Shown one piece after another: positions 12,103 through 25,100 of a stretch of 64,000 bases of DNA. Each line of letters opens with the position of its first letter. Within the stretch, counting starts at the first letter, position 1. The position numbers were made by a program, and so were the translations under genes. The notes beneath the pieces were generated by a model that did no database searches, was not told the origin of the DNA, and saw only the letters and a list, made by a program, of their open reading frames with translations. The stretch comes from Bugulina stolonifera (taxonomy: Eukaryota > Bryozoa > Gymnolaemata > Cheilostomatida > Bugulidae), in assembly GCA_935421135.1 (NCBI GenBank), contig OW285190.1, positions 14,828,501 to 14,892,500 of the forward strand. Reading direction: 5' to 3'.

Positions 12103-15100
12103 ATGTCGGTGCTGTTGGCATTAAAGTTGGTTTATCTAAATTCATTACTACTACATGTATGTTTGAGTCAGTCTGTGGATAAGTAGACTACCACCAATCT
12201 GTAACTAACTCTGCAGTGAAGTTAGCAGCTTTCACTCGGTCATATTGATGCATGCTTATCAGATAACGTATTGAAGTTCCTATCCCAGTCTTGACTAGTC
12301 ATTCACTCATTCTATGCTCTATTATTTTCAATCTGAAATTTTCTATACATGTATATCTAAGCCCACAGGATTGTTTCGAATTTTTCCCTGGGAGCAATGT
12401 CACCATCACCAATGTGGTTTTGAACCACGAACCTTCGGCTCTCCGCTTGGAATGTGTCTGGAGCCGTACCATCGTGGCCATCTCAGCAACTTTAAAAAAG
12501 GAAGCTTTGACGACCACATGTATCACGGCAATCAGCCCACAGACATGGCTGGACAGTTTCGCCATATTTGGAGGCTTGTGGTGGAAAAGTTCAGCCATGT
12601 GTGTGGACTGATTGCCACGATACATGCGATCGTTGAAGCTTCCTTTTTTGGGGTTGCCGAGGTGGTCATGGTAGTAGCGGCTTCAGGAACATGTTCGGCA
12701 GTGTACCGAGGTTGACAGTTCGAGATCACATTGATTCTGCGACAATATAAGCAAACATTATAAGAGGTTAATTCTCTTTGAAATTTCAGATAACAAGCAT
12801 GTGCTCTGCCGAGATACTAATGCGAACGCAGAGCTAGAAGGGGAGATTCTCACTCCGGACTCAGTTGATATTAGCCCAAGTTCTAAACTTGTTAACTGCG
12901 TCTTAAGAATAGATGGAATACCAGCAGGATCATGGGTTGGAGTTTTTAATGCACAGGGAGTGAATCTACAGTGTCCAGAGCACACAGCCTACCTCTCAGC
13001 TTATCATCCCAAAACAGGAAATAGTGACTTCTGTAAACCAGATAAAGGAGTCATACTAAACGCTTACTCTGATCTGTCAGCTTATCTTAGGTTTGAGTTG
13101 ATGTCAGCTAGAGGTAGCTCAGAATATCGAAACGCACAGATATCTTTTAAATTCCAGTATAAAGGTCAATATATAAGTATAAGCATCCCATACAGTTGGA
13201 TTAGTTTTCATAATCTTATGCAATCTTTGGGTAACATAAATGTCTCTTTACAAAACCGCATGTAGACCTACTGGGATCCAGAATAAAATCGCCTGTAACA
13301 TAACAAATAAGTCTTGGAGCATTGTTGTATCCTGTACCTCAGGACACAACAATCATGTAAACAAGTCCCAACACATGCATAAGTTATGTATACAATATAT
13401 ATACATGTATATGTACATGTACCTATGGAGAAGCAGTTTGTACCAATGGATTATGTTAAAACTTAAACTGTTGTTCTGTATTAACCAGTTGCAAGGCCAG
13501 TTTATGCTGGAGTAAACCAGAGGATAGAAGAAAAAGCAGAATCAGAAGGCAGCATTGTGAGTCACAGCAATTATCCAGATTACTACCCATCTAGTATAGA
13601 CTCTACACTAACTCTGACTGGACTTAAACTAGCTGCAACCGGCAGAATTATGTTTGCTAAGGTTAGCTTCAATACCAATTGCCAAGATTATCTTCAAATT
13701 GATGGCTTGAAAAGTGCCGAATTGGATGTGAACAAGATCTGTTCATATATAAACTCACTGGGAAGTTGGATGGAATTCCGAATAATATCTACTAATCTGT
13801 CGTTCCATTTCATAACAAATACTCAGAATGTTGGAAGAGGCTTCCGTCTCAAATTCAGAGGTACAAGTACAGTTATAATTTATAAATACTCCAGCATACA
13901 CTTACATGTAATCGTATTAATTTTGTTAATCCTCACCAGCACGCATTTTATTGATTCTGCAGTTTGTAACTGATGGATTTGACTGCAGTTTTTGGTTTTT
14001 CATCAATTTTCTTTGACGACTTATATGTAGCTTTACTCATTAGCCAATTGTATTTCTCTGAAAGTTGGTGATAATTTGACTAGCTAAAACCAAAAGTTAG
14101 ATCCAAGTCGTGGTTTTTTCTTGTCTCGGCAAGTCAACTCATGAGTCAACTTCACTCGGACTTGCCTACTTGCAGATTAGACTTGACTTGGACTTGCATA
14201 TCAAAACGACTTGATTTGACTCGTAGAAGTGAAGGATTTGTGACATTGAATTGTGGATTTACTAAGTCAAGATGGTAGATTTTATCGAAATGAAATCAAA
14301 GCAGATATGTTTTATTACCTATCACTGTTTACAAGTCAATATGAGCTGCAATAATGCTGCAATAAGAAGTTTGGCTGGCCAGTGGAAACTTTGTATTATG
14401 TGCTGTTTATATACATGTAGGTACAGTGTAATGAAATATAATCAACACTCACTTGTAATAATATCGTGATGATAGGGCAGTCCTTCGGTCACCTCCGTCT
14501 TTATATTGTGATTTTTTGAGCTGTGTTACGTTACGTACGAGTGCTGATGTAGCACGGGTACGGGAAGTGCTTGGAGGTTGGTAGAGGACGACCAAGGTAA
14601 CTTCCACACATTACATAAAGAGTGAACAGTTAGTTGGTGCTCTTGTAATTATATATCTTGACGTAGGCCAATGCTGAAACTCATCTAAGAGTCAAGGGTG
14701 GACGTAGGCCTGTAGAGTTTATACTCCAAAGGAGAGTAGAAAGAAGTTCTGATAATCTAGGAACGTAGGCCAGACGCTAGATTCATATAGAATCCGGGGT
14801 CGACTTAAGCCCGTAGATGTAGACTCACAAAAAGTGTAGAAAGAGATGCTTAAACGAGTATGAGGATGAGCTCGTGCCGTATGGATCTATTAGATCCGCC
14901 GGTGGAGCTACCTGCCTGCAAGAGTAAGCCTCTAGGTTTGAGTTAGGAGATGTTGCTTTATTCAAGCGCAATCAACAACTGACTAGATACAGAAAATGCG
15001 CTGATTTATATACTAAATGTACTTCCGGAAAAAGGCACGATAAGGTATCGGACCGGAACTTACGCAACAACATGGAGTAGTTCCGTCTGACGTCGAAGGG

Positions 15101-16620
15101 TAGGCCTTGCACAAAAAGTGCTTACAATAGTCCGATATAGATAATAAATAAATATGGTCATGTTCTGAGACATCGGCCCCAAAAAGTGTACAAGTAAAAG
15201 ACTTAGAAGATGTAATCAGGGTAAATCGATAATTGCATACATAGCATAGTTAAACCATGTGTAAAATGCGATAACCTGATTGGTTAACGATAACAATACA
15301 AAGCACACTATGCATACAGCAGTTGATTATAATAATATAGTAATGTCAATGCATATATGAGATTATTGGCACAAGTTACAGTTCATGGTGTGGCAGACTA
15401 TGCTGATTCACCACAATATATCTTTCGCTCTTTGGTCACTCGACTTGAGTTGCTTCGACAATCTTAGAAATTACTTGACTAATTAACTGCAAGTCTGACT
15501 TGTACCCAGCTCTGTTTCAATCTACTCTGTCTTCTGTATGATAATTTACAATTCATCTAACAAATTTTTAGTTGACACTAACAGTGGATGTCCTAATATC
15601 CAAATAGCCAACTCAAGAGTTGATGCTGAATTAATGGATATAGATGATCAAGTGTTTACAGTTACTTGTGATGAGGGCAGATACTTCAAATGTACAAAGA
15701 GACGATCTGTGCAGGTGTCCTGTGAGAATGGAAATTGGTCTGTGCTAACAGAATGTCATGGTAAGCTGTAGATTCAGTTGTCAACATAAGGGAGATTGTG
15801 AAGAGCTATATTATGACTGTATATTTACAAGTCAGGTACATAACTTCATAAGGCTACGGCTCATGCACCAGCTGAGTCAGCCAAGTTGAAAAATAGATTT
15901 GACATCTTGTTCTACCAATTATATAAGCCCCATTCTGATCTGGTTCTTATTGAAGACCCTTAAGTTCTACAGCAGAGCTGGCAATATAAGCTGTTTCTAA
16001 TATTCACATATTGTTTTACATGAAGGTAAATACAAGTTTGAGGAACTACAGTGTGTCCTTGAAGATGAAGGTGTTTCTCCAGATCCAAATAAGATGAATA
16101 CAAGTAAGTGAAATATCCCCTTGCTAATTGTGGTTGTGCATTTAATAGATTTCAATGGTAGCTGTACTACCATGGCTGGCTACCCTGCTTCATTATTATC
16201 TACTTGTATGTTGTAGAGCTCATCATTGGGATATCAGTATCAGTACCCATTGCACTTGTACTTGGTATAGCTGTTGTCTGTGGGATTTTGGTGAAAACGA
16301 ATATGTGCAATAGAGCTAACGCTGACATCAACCTTGGCGGTGCTTTAAACGACCGTAACAGTGCGCAACCTGCTGACCATGAAACGAACATTAATGAAAT
16401 ACCTGTGCAGCCAAATGACAACAATGCTGAGGGGGCAGCTGCTGCTGAGAAGGTAAACACCCAAACTGCTGCGGAGATTGCTTCCGGGGAAGAGCCTGTC
16501 CATGGGGATAATTCCGACTCAGAATCTAGTTGTGTTTATGAGGGACCAGATATAGTAAGAGGCTCTGAATCTGAATCTCATTATGAGAATATGAAAAGGC
16601 CACAAACATGTGTGGCATGA
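12103..16620 (+). CDS. receptor gene C: CUB-CUB-Sushi-(degenerate EGF)-TM protein
   Basis: Six exons, predicted 493 residues: 12103-12166 (signal peptide, M-S-V-L-L-A-L-K-L), 12790-13164 (CUB 1), 13489-13860 (CUB 2), 15572-15760 (Sushi, four Cys and Trp), 16026-16103 (short stalk), 16217-16620 (TM and tail, TGA). Every junction is phase 1 and the exon lengths add to a whole number of codons. CUB 1 (residues 22-146) has four Cys; CUB 2 (147-270) keeps only the second pair and shows G-S-I-V-S-H. The stalk exon matches only the second half of the EGF exon of B and D and has one Cys. TM is near residues 361-382. The tail is acidic, with tyrosines in C-V-Y-E-G and H-Y-E-N-M, the latter fitting both YxN and YxxM. 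The first exon (donor GTCAGT) and the exon 2 donor (GTCAAT) are weaker calls. Likely a surface receptor or adhesion molecule; ligand unknown. Confidence 0.75.
12440..12705. repeat. long fold-back (inverted repeat) element in intron 1 of gene C
   Basis: Two imperfect arms of roughly 110 bp face each other around a centre near 12573. Matching blocks include AAAAAAGGAAGCTT with its inverse AAGCTTCCTTTTTT, and ATGTATCACGGCAATCAG with its inverse CTGATTGCCACGATACAT. The sequence is more GC-rich than its surroundings. It can read open in several frames, but that reflects the symmetry, not a gene. It is probably a fold-back transposon remnant; target duplications were not identified. Confidence 0.7.
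14100..15514. mobile_element. possible older DNA transposon with CAAGTC-rich ends, split by an LTR
   Basis: Sequence at about 14100-14230 is rich in ACTTGACTTGG-type motifs. The region 15420-15514 carries similar motifs and ends, read inverted, in CAGAGCTGGGTACAAGTC, a hAT-like terminus. A solo LTR (14507-15127) lies between them. The left end is too degenerate to define, so this is tentative. Confidence 0.3.
14507..15127 (-). mobile_element. solo LTR (family 1), minus orientation, in an intron of gene C
   Basis: On the minus strand this begins TTGTAAGCACTTTTTGTGC, contains a TATA-like AGTATATAAATC, then AATAAAGCAACATCTCC, and ends near AAAAAATCACA. It aligns along its length with the plus-strand copy at 19925-20571. 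The flanks do not show a matching 5-bp duplication. No internal retrotransposon genes are present. Its 3' part contains a modular series of ACGTAGGCC blocks, each followed by a small inverted repeat. Confidence 0.75.
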
Positions 16621-18117
16621 GGTAGCAGTGACGGTAACTGATAACCGCAATTATTAATAGAAAATCTTTTGCAAGATATAATAATATTATAATGTCTGTC
16701 TGCGGGTAGCACACAGGCTGATGTTCTACATGCACTAAGCTCACAAAGCGGATCTAATACTGTTAGATTGTTAAACAGGGTTCCAGGATCCAACTTACTA
16801 CGTAACATGTCTGCCCTGCACCTAAAATGTAATTATTGATGCATGTATATGACCGACCTCTGCTCCAGATTCATACTTGTATAAGTTATCTCTGGCTACA
16901 CCAGTTACTCTGGGCACTCAGTTCCTCCAGGCTCCAAGGGTTCCTATTTTTTTAATGATTACTGATAAGACCTTCCTTTTCACTTGCACGCTTTTTGAAC
17001 TAAAATGATCATCACCCAATTCCCAAGCTGTAATAAACTTACCATCACATAACACAGATATTATGTTAGAACAGCCTTCACCTAATTTTTACATGTGTGC
17101 GGGTATGTTGGTTTATACAGTGACGACTGCTCATAGTATAACCAGTTGCTATTTTACGCTGTATTACCTACTTTAATGGGCCAAATGCTCGAGTTCACAA
17201 AATAATTTGAATAAAGTGAAAGCCACACCTCCTCCCCCGATTCTAAACGAAATAATGTAAGAATGAGTGACTGTTGCTGCAATAATTGTCCGTTGTTCCA
17301 GATTGGTGGTTTGCTATTCTTGATAGTGTTTAAATTTATGTAACTACAGTGTACATGTACATGCATATTTATGTACCTACAGTGTACATGTACATGTACA
17401 TGTATATTTATGTACCTACAGTGTACATGTACATGTATATTTATGTACCTACAGTGTACATGTACATGTAATTATACAAGCTACTAGTTTCAATTTGGAG
17501 TTGTCTGCTCCTGACTTGTTACCTTTTCAAAAATTGGGAGAAGATAACTTCCAGTGATGATCAACAGCAGCTTTGATACACATAATGCACTATTGGATAC
17601 AGAATGCGTGTCTTCACTCCATAATCAGAATGTAAAAATTTCTCTCTATTTAAGAAAAATATGGACTAAAAATATGCAATAATGTTTGCTTATTATGGGA
17701 GTTATTATGTAATGCATTGGGTTCACAAAAGAAGTTTTTTCAAAGTAATACATCACATCTCCAACCAAATGTGCAATAAAAATCTTGTGTTGTTCTCCAA
17801 GTTATATTCTGGGTTTACATAAGTTTTATATTAAGTTTTTAGGTCCATATTTTTACAGTTACTCCAGTTGTAACAAAAGTATTGTACTGCATTACATGTG
17901 CAGCAGATATTATAATAATACCATTGGGTTCTCCAACATTTCACACATGCGCCTACATGTATAGCATTAAGTGTGCCTAAAATAGCAGCATATGTGCCTA
18001 TAGCGTTATATAATACCTAGCTTGGTATGTACAGTACATTGTAATATACATGTACTGTATGTACTAACATGTATACAGCATTATATAAACACCTATAGCA
18101 TTATATAAACCTGCAAT
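16621..18117. other. gene-free stretch with a four-copy minisatellite
   Basis: A possible AATAAA for gene C lies at 17032-17037. At 17335-17470 a unit of about 31-37 bp containing TATTTATGTACCTACAGTG followed by TACATG repeats occurs about four times. From about 17940 on, degenerate copies of CCTATAGCATTATATAA occur. No exon was recognised. Confidence 0.5.
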
Positions 18118-18125
18118 ATATATAC

Positions 18126-18572
18126 CAGGGGTTCCCAACCTTTTTGAGCCTTAGTACCCATTAACAGTCATGTTGCAAACAACGTACCCCTTTGCAGCAA
18201 AAAACTGTGTTTATTCAAGGATTTATTTGGTTTAATTCGATTTATGTAACATGTATACATTGTCAAAATGCATCACTTAAACAGGTAAATAAATGCAGTT
18301 TAGTATGAATTTTTTATTTACCAATTATCTAGTGATAACTACGCAACATAACTTTCATTGATTGTAGTGTTTTATGGCTTTCACACTGGTTTAGCTCAAC
18401 TTTATTTGCATCAGTGAGCCATTTGATGTTCAGTTCAGTACTACACGTAGATAACGATAATTCATAATTGATATAGTCTGCAACTAAAAATCACTGTCAA
18501 AAATGTATTAAGTTGATATCTTGTTTTGTACCCCCTAGATTTCTAAAATGTACCCCAGGTTGGGAACCCCTG
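18126..18572. mobile_element. 447-bp hAT (Charlie-like) MITE
   Basis: The left end CAGGGGTTCCCAACCT and right end AGGTTGGGAACCCCTG are perfect inverted repeats of a type well known from Charlie-like hAT elements. The flanks ATATATAC (18118-18125) and CTATATAC (18573-18580) form an 8-bp duplication with one mismatch. No transposase frame is present. It interrupts an array of CCTATAGCATTATATAA-type repeats that continues on the other side. Confidence 0.85.
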
Positions 18573-19126
18573 CTATATACCTATAGCATTATGTTATGCA
18601 CAGAGCCTACTCAATGGCTCTGGTTATGCACATACATGTAGAGTACAAAATTGGCTTCTATTATGATCAATATACAAGTACAATGTTATAGTAGTTATAC
18701 AATGGGTGCTAATCTCTGACTAGTCAAACTATTACATGACTTTTTATCCCAGAATAATATATTCAATCAAGCAGAGAAATAATACATTATGTTTAACTAA
18801 TGACTAATGATCAGTTTATACAGTGTATTGTATATCACTTAGTAGTAGTTTCACATTAATGGTTATGTGTAACATCCAGTATAGCTCTACTAGTTGACTA
18901 CTACTATCTGAAGGGGGAAGTTATCATTTTGCTATACTAAATATTTATTACATAAACTTATCTACAACATGTAGATGTAGCCCTGCATGTATCATTTCAC
19001 ATAAGGAGTGCATCACTCATCTGCCACCATTGCTATACACAACAAGGAAGAGTTTGCAGTTGAAACAGCGTGCTACACTCTCTTACCACTGCTGTCTGTG
19101 TTAACTGTATATACTGCTGCCTTACT

Positions 19127-22100
19127 ATGGGACTTCTCACTGTAACTACTTACATCACAGTACTAGTGTTCACAGCTGCAGGTGAGTGCTTACATTCTAC
19201 ATTTACATGCATATTCTAGATACAGTAGGTCTAATAGGTCTAATAGTATTACATTACATTTCACTACATTACGTTACACAGAACTAGTAAGTAAGTAAAT
19301 GTACATGTACATGTAATATTGTGTGCATTAGATTCGTTCGTTTGACTGTTTTTCACAGCAGTTGCAGTGTAGTATTATTACACTTTTATACATCAGTGCT
19401 GTATAGTTTAGATGTTGTAAAATTTGTGCGTGTTTAAAAATGGTAAATGTGCCTGAAACATAATGCTAGCTTTGATGAAGGCATTGCATTACCAACGGTC
19501 TCTATGTGCACTGCTAACGATATTACATGTATATGCGATGATACGTATTGTAGTGAATCAGCATAGCCTGCCACGGCATGGACTATAACTTGTCCCTTTA
19601 CTCTTATATATGGAACCTACGTATACCTGCTTGACGTTGTTCCAATATCTTATACATGCATGAACATTGCTCTTACACATATCTTATACATGCATGGACA
19701 TTACACTATTATCCTACTATTATAATCAATTACTGTATACATAATGTGCCTTATATTGTTATTATTAGCCAATCAGGCTGTCGCATTTCTTACATGGTTC
19801 AATTAAATACTATGTGTGCAAGTACTTATTATCCTGATTGCTTTCTCCAAGTCTTTTACCTGTATACTTTTGGGGCTGATGTGTCAGAACACGGCCATAC
19901 TTATATATATTCCATTCTGGTATATTGTAAGCACTTTTTGTGCAAGGCCGACCCTTTTGGTGGCCGACGTCAGGCGGAACTTCGCCATGTTGCTACGCAA
20001 GTTCCGGCCCAATACCTTATCGTACCAGCCCGATACCTTATCGTACCTTTTTCCGGAAGTATCTTATGTACAAAAGCCAGCACATTTGTTGTATCAAATC
20101 AGTTGTTGATTGCGCTCTAATAAAGCAACATCTCCTAACTCAACCTAGAGTCTTACTCTTGCAGGCAGGCAGGCAGCTCCACCCACATGTCTTCTTAGAC
20201 CTAAGCGGCCGAGCTCGTCCTCAGACTCGTTAAGCACTCTTTCTACACTCCTTGTGAGTTCTACATCATCGGAATTTAGCCGATCCCGGATTCTTCATGA
20301 ATCTAGCGTCGGGTCTAAGCCCTTAGATCAACATTATCTCTTTCTACGCCCCTTTAGAGTATAAACCTACAGACGTACGTCGACCCTGGACTTTTCTATG
20401 AGTCTCAGCCTCGGCCTACATCTTTATCAACAATCATTGAGCTTAACTAACTGTTCACTCTTTATGCAATGTGTGGAAGTTATCTTGGCAGCCCACTACC
20501 AACTACCAAGTGCTTCCCGTACCCGTGCCTACACCAGCACTCGTACGTCGTCATACACTAAAAACATTACAGTATAATTCACCATTCTCTACAGAGTAGG
20601 GTGTAGTATCGGGTTGCTTATACATTCACACAGCCTTGCTTCACCAACAAGCAACAGCAATATGCAGGGTGGTAAAGGGACATTTCAAAAATGTCAGTTA
20701 GAAACAGGACGTTCCGATTTCTGAAAATGTTTGTCTGCGGTTTGTGGTTTGGATTTGGGGTTCAAACGTTTTTAGAACGTCCTGCTTCTAACTTAATTTT
20801 TGAACAGTCTCAAATTCATGCTGGGTGGGTCTGTCAGCCAACATGGGGCAGAGCCAGAGCCTGACTGTCTCTGACTTGGGCTACATTCTTGCAGTGTGAG
20901 ACATGTTAGTAGTGGTGTCTGCTGTGTCTTTGAACCGCCATCCAAATAATTATATGTACTGCACCATGACTAGTAGAGCTTATACCAGGCAATTATTGGA
21001 AAGTTATCTGAATATGTAGGTTGGGATTTCAAAATGAGAAATAAGCAGTGAGGCAAATCAGCACTGAACTGCATAAGTAATTCATCTGGAAAGTATAAAT
21101 CACACATCAAGTTGAAGGATTCAAATGTCAGGCCAGCTCAAGCATACATAGTAGCATACATGTGTACACATGTCCTCAGTTTTTTTAGAGTCCTAGTAGA
21201 CTCCCATTGCTCAGCAGTAGCCTACACCATGTATACATTCTACAATCATACATGTTTACTTTACATTCTACACTGTAGGCTATTTTCTGTAGCTTATTCC
21301 AATATTTCACTTTTATGGAGAGTTGGGGTGAGTATAGGACCGCACAGCTCTTTGTTCTACTGTATGTTAAAGTTGAAGCAAGAGAAATTGTCCAATCTAC
21401 ATGTATATAATTATTTTTGGGTCACCCTCACACAATTGCCCCAACCACAAAGTTGAGTCCCAGTTTATAAATTTTATAAATAAACTACAAGTGATGCTTC
21501 TCAAATGGGGAAATTTTTTTGTAACATTATCTACATTATTATACATTTATGCGTAAAGTGCATTTTATTGTAAATTTGTGTACATATACAGCAACTGTAG
21601 TTATACTGTACATGTGTCATGTGCATGTAGATGGATATTATGCTGCTGTAGTAGAGTAATGTCGTAGAGACAGACTACACAGTAGCTTATGGTAGGACAT
21701 ACTGACATTGGGGAGAGGCTCATAAATGCATGTTTTGCAACTGATTTGGTGTTGGGTATACATTGAAACGTGGGGCTGGTTATGTATGATTATGAATTCA
21801 GCCCATGAGCTCTGTGAAATATTAACCTAAGGTCCTAAGCAAACAAAACATCCACAATTAGCAACAGAAAACAAGATACAAACTAAATGAAATTATAATG
21901 TTGAGACATTTTTGTTTCAGGTAGAGACTATACACTGTGTAGAGATACAAGTGTAGTATCGGAGCTGGAAGGAGAGATATCCGGCCCAACTATGAATGAT
22001 ATTGCTGCTAGCTTTGAACCAGTTAGCTGTACACTGAAAATAAACAATATATCTGCAGGATCCTGGGTTGGTATATTTAACATGGGGACATTTATTAATG

Positions 22101-25100
22101 GGTACGTACAACAAACAAACCTACAATGCTCTGAACAAGAAGCCTACCTCTCGATTTACCACCCTAAAACAGGAAGTAGAGACTTCTGTAAACCAGATAG
22201 AGGAGTAATACTTACTGCTTACTCAGCTCTCCCAGCTCATCTTCAGTTTAAGCTGACCTCAACTCGCACTGGATATCAGTATCAAGCTGGAAGAGTTGCA
22301 TTTGACCTAACTTATAGAGGTATGGTTGTATAAAATAATTTTAATATAATTATAAAATTAACTAGTAAAGGTGATGGGTGATATAAAAGACCAAATTCTA
22401 TGTCAGACAAATATAATTTTTTCTTATGCATGAAATGAGTTGAGCACAAATTTGAAATACAGTTATTGCCATGTTTGAAACCCACAAGTATAATACATCT
22501 ACATAAATTTTCTAAACTTTTTCAAAGGCAAGTTGATCGGTATATTAATTTAAATTTACATTCATATGCCTCAATTTGCCTTTGAAAAAGTTTAGAAAAT
22601 GCAAATAAGCTGTGGCTAACTGCAGGGCATCATTTCTAAAATGTCTACATTTCAACTGAACTCTGTCCTTTTACAGTTGCCAGGTCGGTACACACAGGAG
22701 TAAATCATGTCACAGAAGAAGAAGCTGAACCTGGAGGTAGTATTGTGAGTCATAGTACCTACCCAAATCCTTATATCTCTGGTATAGACTCCACACTCAC
22801 TCTGACTGGACTTAAACTAACTGCTACAGTAAACATAGCATTTGCCAAGATGGATTTTTATAGTAATTGCCGAGATTATCTGGAAATCAAAGGTTTAAGA
22901 AGCTCAGATTTAAATAAGGGTCGCATATGCTCTGATATTGAGAGACTAAAACGATGGACAATGTTCCAAACAACATCTGCTAACATATCATTCCGTTTTG
23001 TAACAGCTAATCAAGATGGTGGACAAGGATTTCAGCTCAACTACCAGGGTAAGGCATGTATTTCCTCTTAAACATAGAAAGGTCACACAAATTTTTGAAC
23101 GGTCGACTAGGATTAGCAATGACTATATTATTATTACAGTTGTAATAGTGCTTGACTACTGAGACACAACTACTTGTATTACATTGTATCTAATATGTAC
23201 ATGCATAATATAATTCAAAGTTGTGAACTTATTCAGTAAACAAATGGTGGAGCTCTGCTGATCAACCAAGTAGTTCAGGATTTTTAGATAGTATGTTTAT
23301 GTTGATTCCATGCACAAAGTTAACTATACCCATAACCTTGTTGGCTACAATTGGAAAATTACCTGACAGTGTTGGAAATTAATAAAAGTTGTAAATAAGA
23401 TTCGGCAACTTGTAACCTTGTAACTTCTTGCACTTTAGTGATTGAGGACACAGGATGTACAGACATACAGATACCAAACTCCAGAGTTGATTCTAATCTA
23501 ACTGACACTACTGGTAAAATGTTCACAGTTACTTGTGGTGAAGGTCTACACTTTAGTAGCATCAGTAGACAGTCTGTACAGGTGTTCTGTGAGAGCAACA
23601 AGTGGTTGGTATCTATGGATTGCAAAGGTAGGTTAACGTACATCTGCTAGCAAGTGAACTTACTGTTCACATTTCCTACTTCAATATTTTGAGGCACTGT
23701 ATGAATGGTACAATGTATATTTCTTATGCAAAATATTATATACTGTATAGTACTTGTAGGTGCCAGTGTACATTATACACGTAGATAGGACCTACATATA
23801 TATTACATATAGTTATGTAAATTGACTAAATTTTATCTTCTTTTACAAAGTACTTCCTTTTATCACAGCTATTCCACTTAATTTTATCATAACTTTCTAT
23901 AGCCTTTTATTGTGACTAAATTAAACTGTGTATATGAGAATGCATTTACCTTCCTTTACAATAAATATTTAGAGTTGAAAGCACTTTCTAGCCATGAATG
24001 CTCCTAATAGGATTCACATCGGATTGACTTCAATAGATTTAGAGAACTAAAAACTATTCTGTGACACTATTGGTCTGAGGGTATCACAATTAATATTTAC
24101 ATGTATGTAGCAGATCTTGCTCTTGGAGGGATTTTATGTTTGGCTATAATATTGGTATTATATATTTATAATGAGTTAGTTCCACAGGTGAAGGATTGAG
24201 GGGACTGTACACTGTACCCATTCTTTTCATATGCATTTAACTTTTGGTCTCGCCAATCCGGCCCAAGGGTCTAGATACATGTATGTAAGTGAGTTGCATT
24301 TGTTGTATCAAGTCAGTTGTTGATTGCGCTCTAATAAAGCAATATCTCCTAACTCAACCTTCAGTTGCATTTGTAGCAGCTGAAAGTAAACTAGGCTCAT
24401 GTTAATTTATCCAATAACTTATCCGACTTTGGAAATCATTCTATTCACATTTTATTACACACTATTTACAGATGTATGTGATGACAATGATAATGAATGC
24501 ATCCAATCATGTGAAGATAACTACCAGATAGACAGACTTCAGTGTATCTGTGAGAATGAAGAGAATCTCAGTGAAGATGGCGTTACTTGTAAGACTCACT
24601 TGACTACTACCACTGTTGCTACACTTGCTAAACCTGGTAACATGCCTCTTGTTTTGCTTCTCTAACTACTAGTATTAGATACCTAGGCATTGTTCTACCC
24701 ACTTAACCTTTACCCGCAACCAAATGTTGATTGTAGTGACCTACGTGTTTCTCTTTTGGGGGAAGTTTTATGTTTGCGCTAGAAATAGGTGCAGAAGTGG
24801 AAAAATTCGAGATAGCCTTGGTTGGGTGTTCAAGCAGAAAAAATTAACTTCTCTGTTTTAGCACCCAACCTAATTGCTTTAGGACAGTCGAAGATATCAG
24901 GCTATGAGAAATTACTCCACCGCTATGCCTATACCATTTGTGCTGATAGCCACCAGTTTATAGTATGTATTTTCTATACATGCTCATAGGGTAGCCCCTA
25001 CATAATCACGAAACTGCTTTTAGATAGACCTGCTAATTCTTTACTACACGTATGTGTGAGATGGTTTCTGTAACTTTTATACATCTATATTTCTATATTC

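Noticed and set aside
12291..12729. Open frames of 65-133 codons on both strands
   Set aside because: They lie in a fold-back element; mirror-image openness follows from the inverted repeat.
19656..20233. Plus-strand frames of 97-154 codons in intron 1 of gene D
   Set aside because: They overlap the LTR and its flank, with no retroelement domain.
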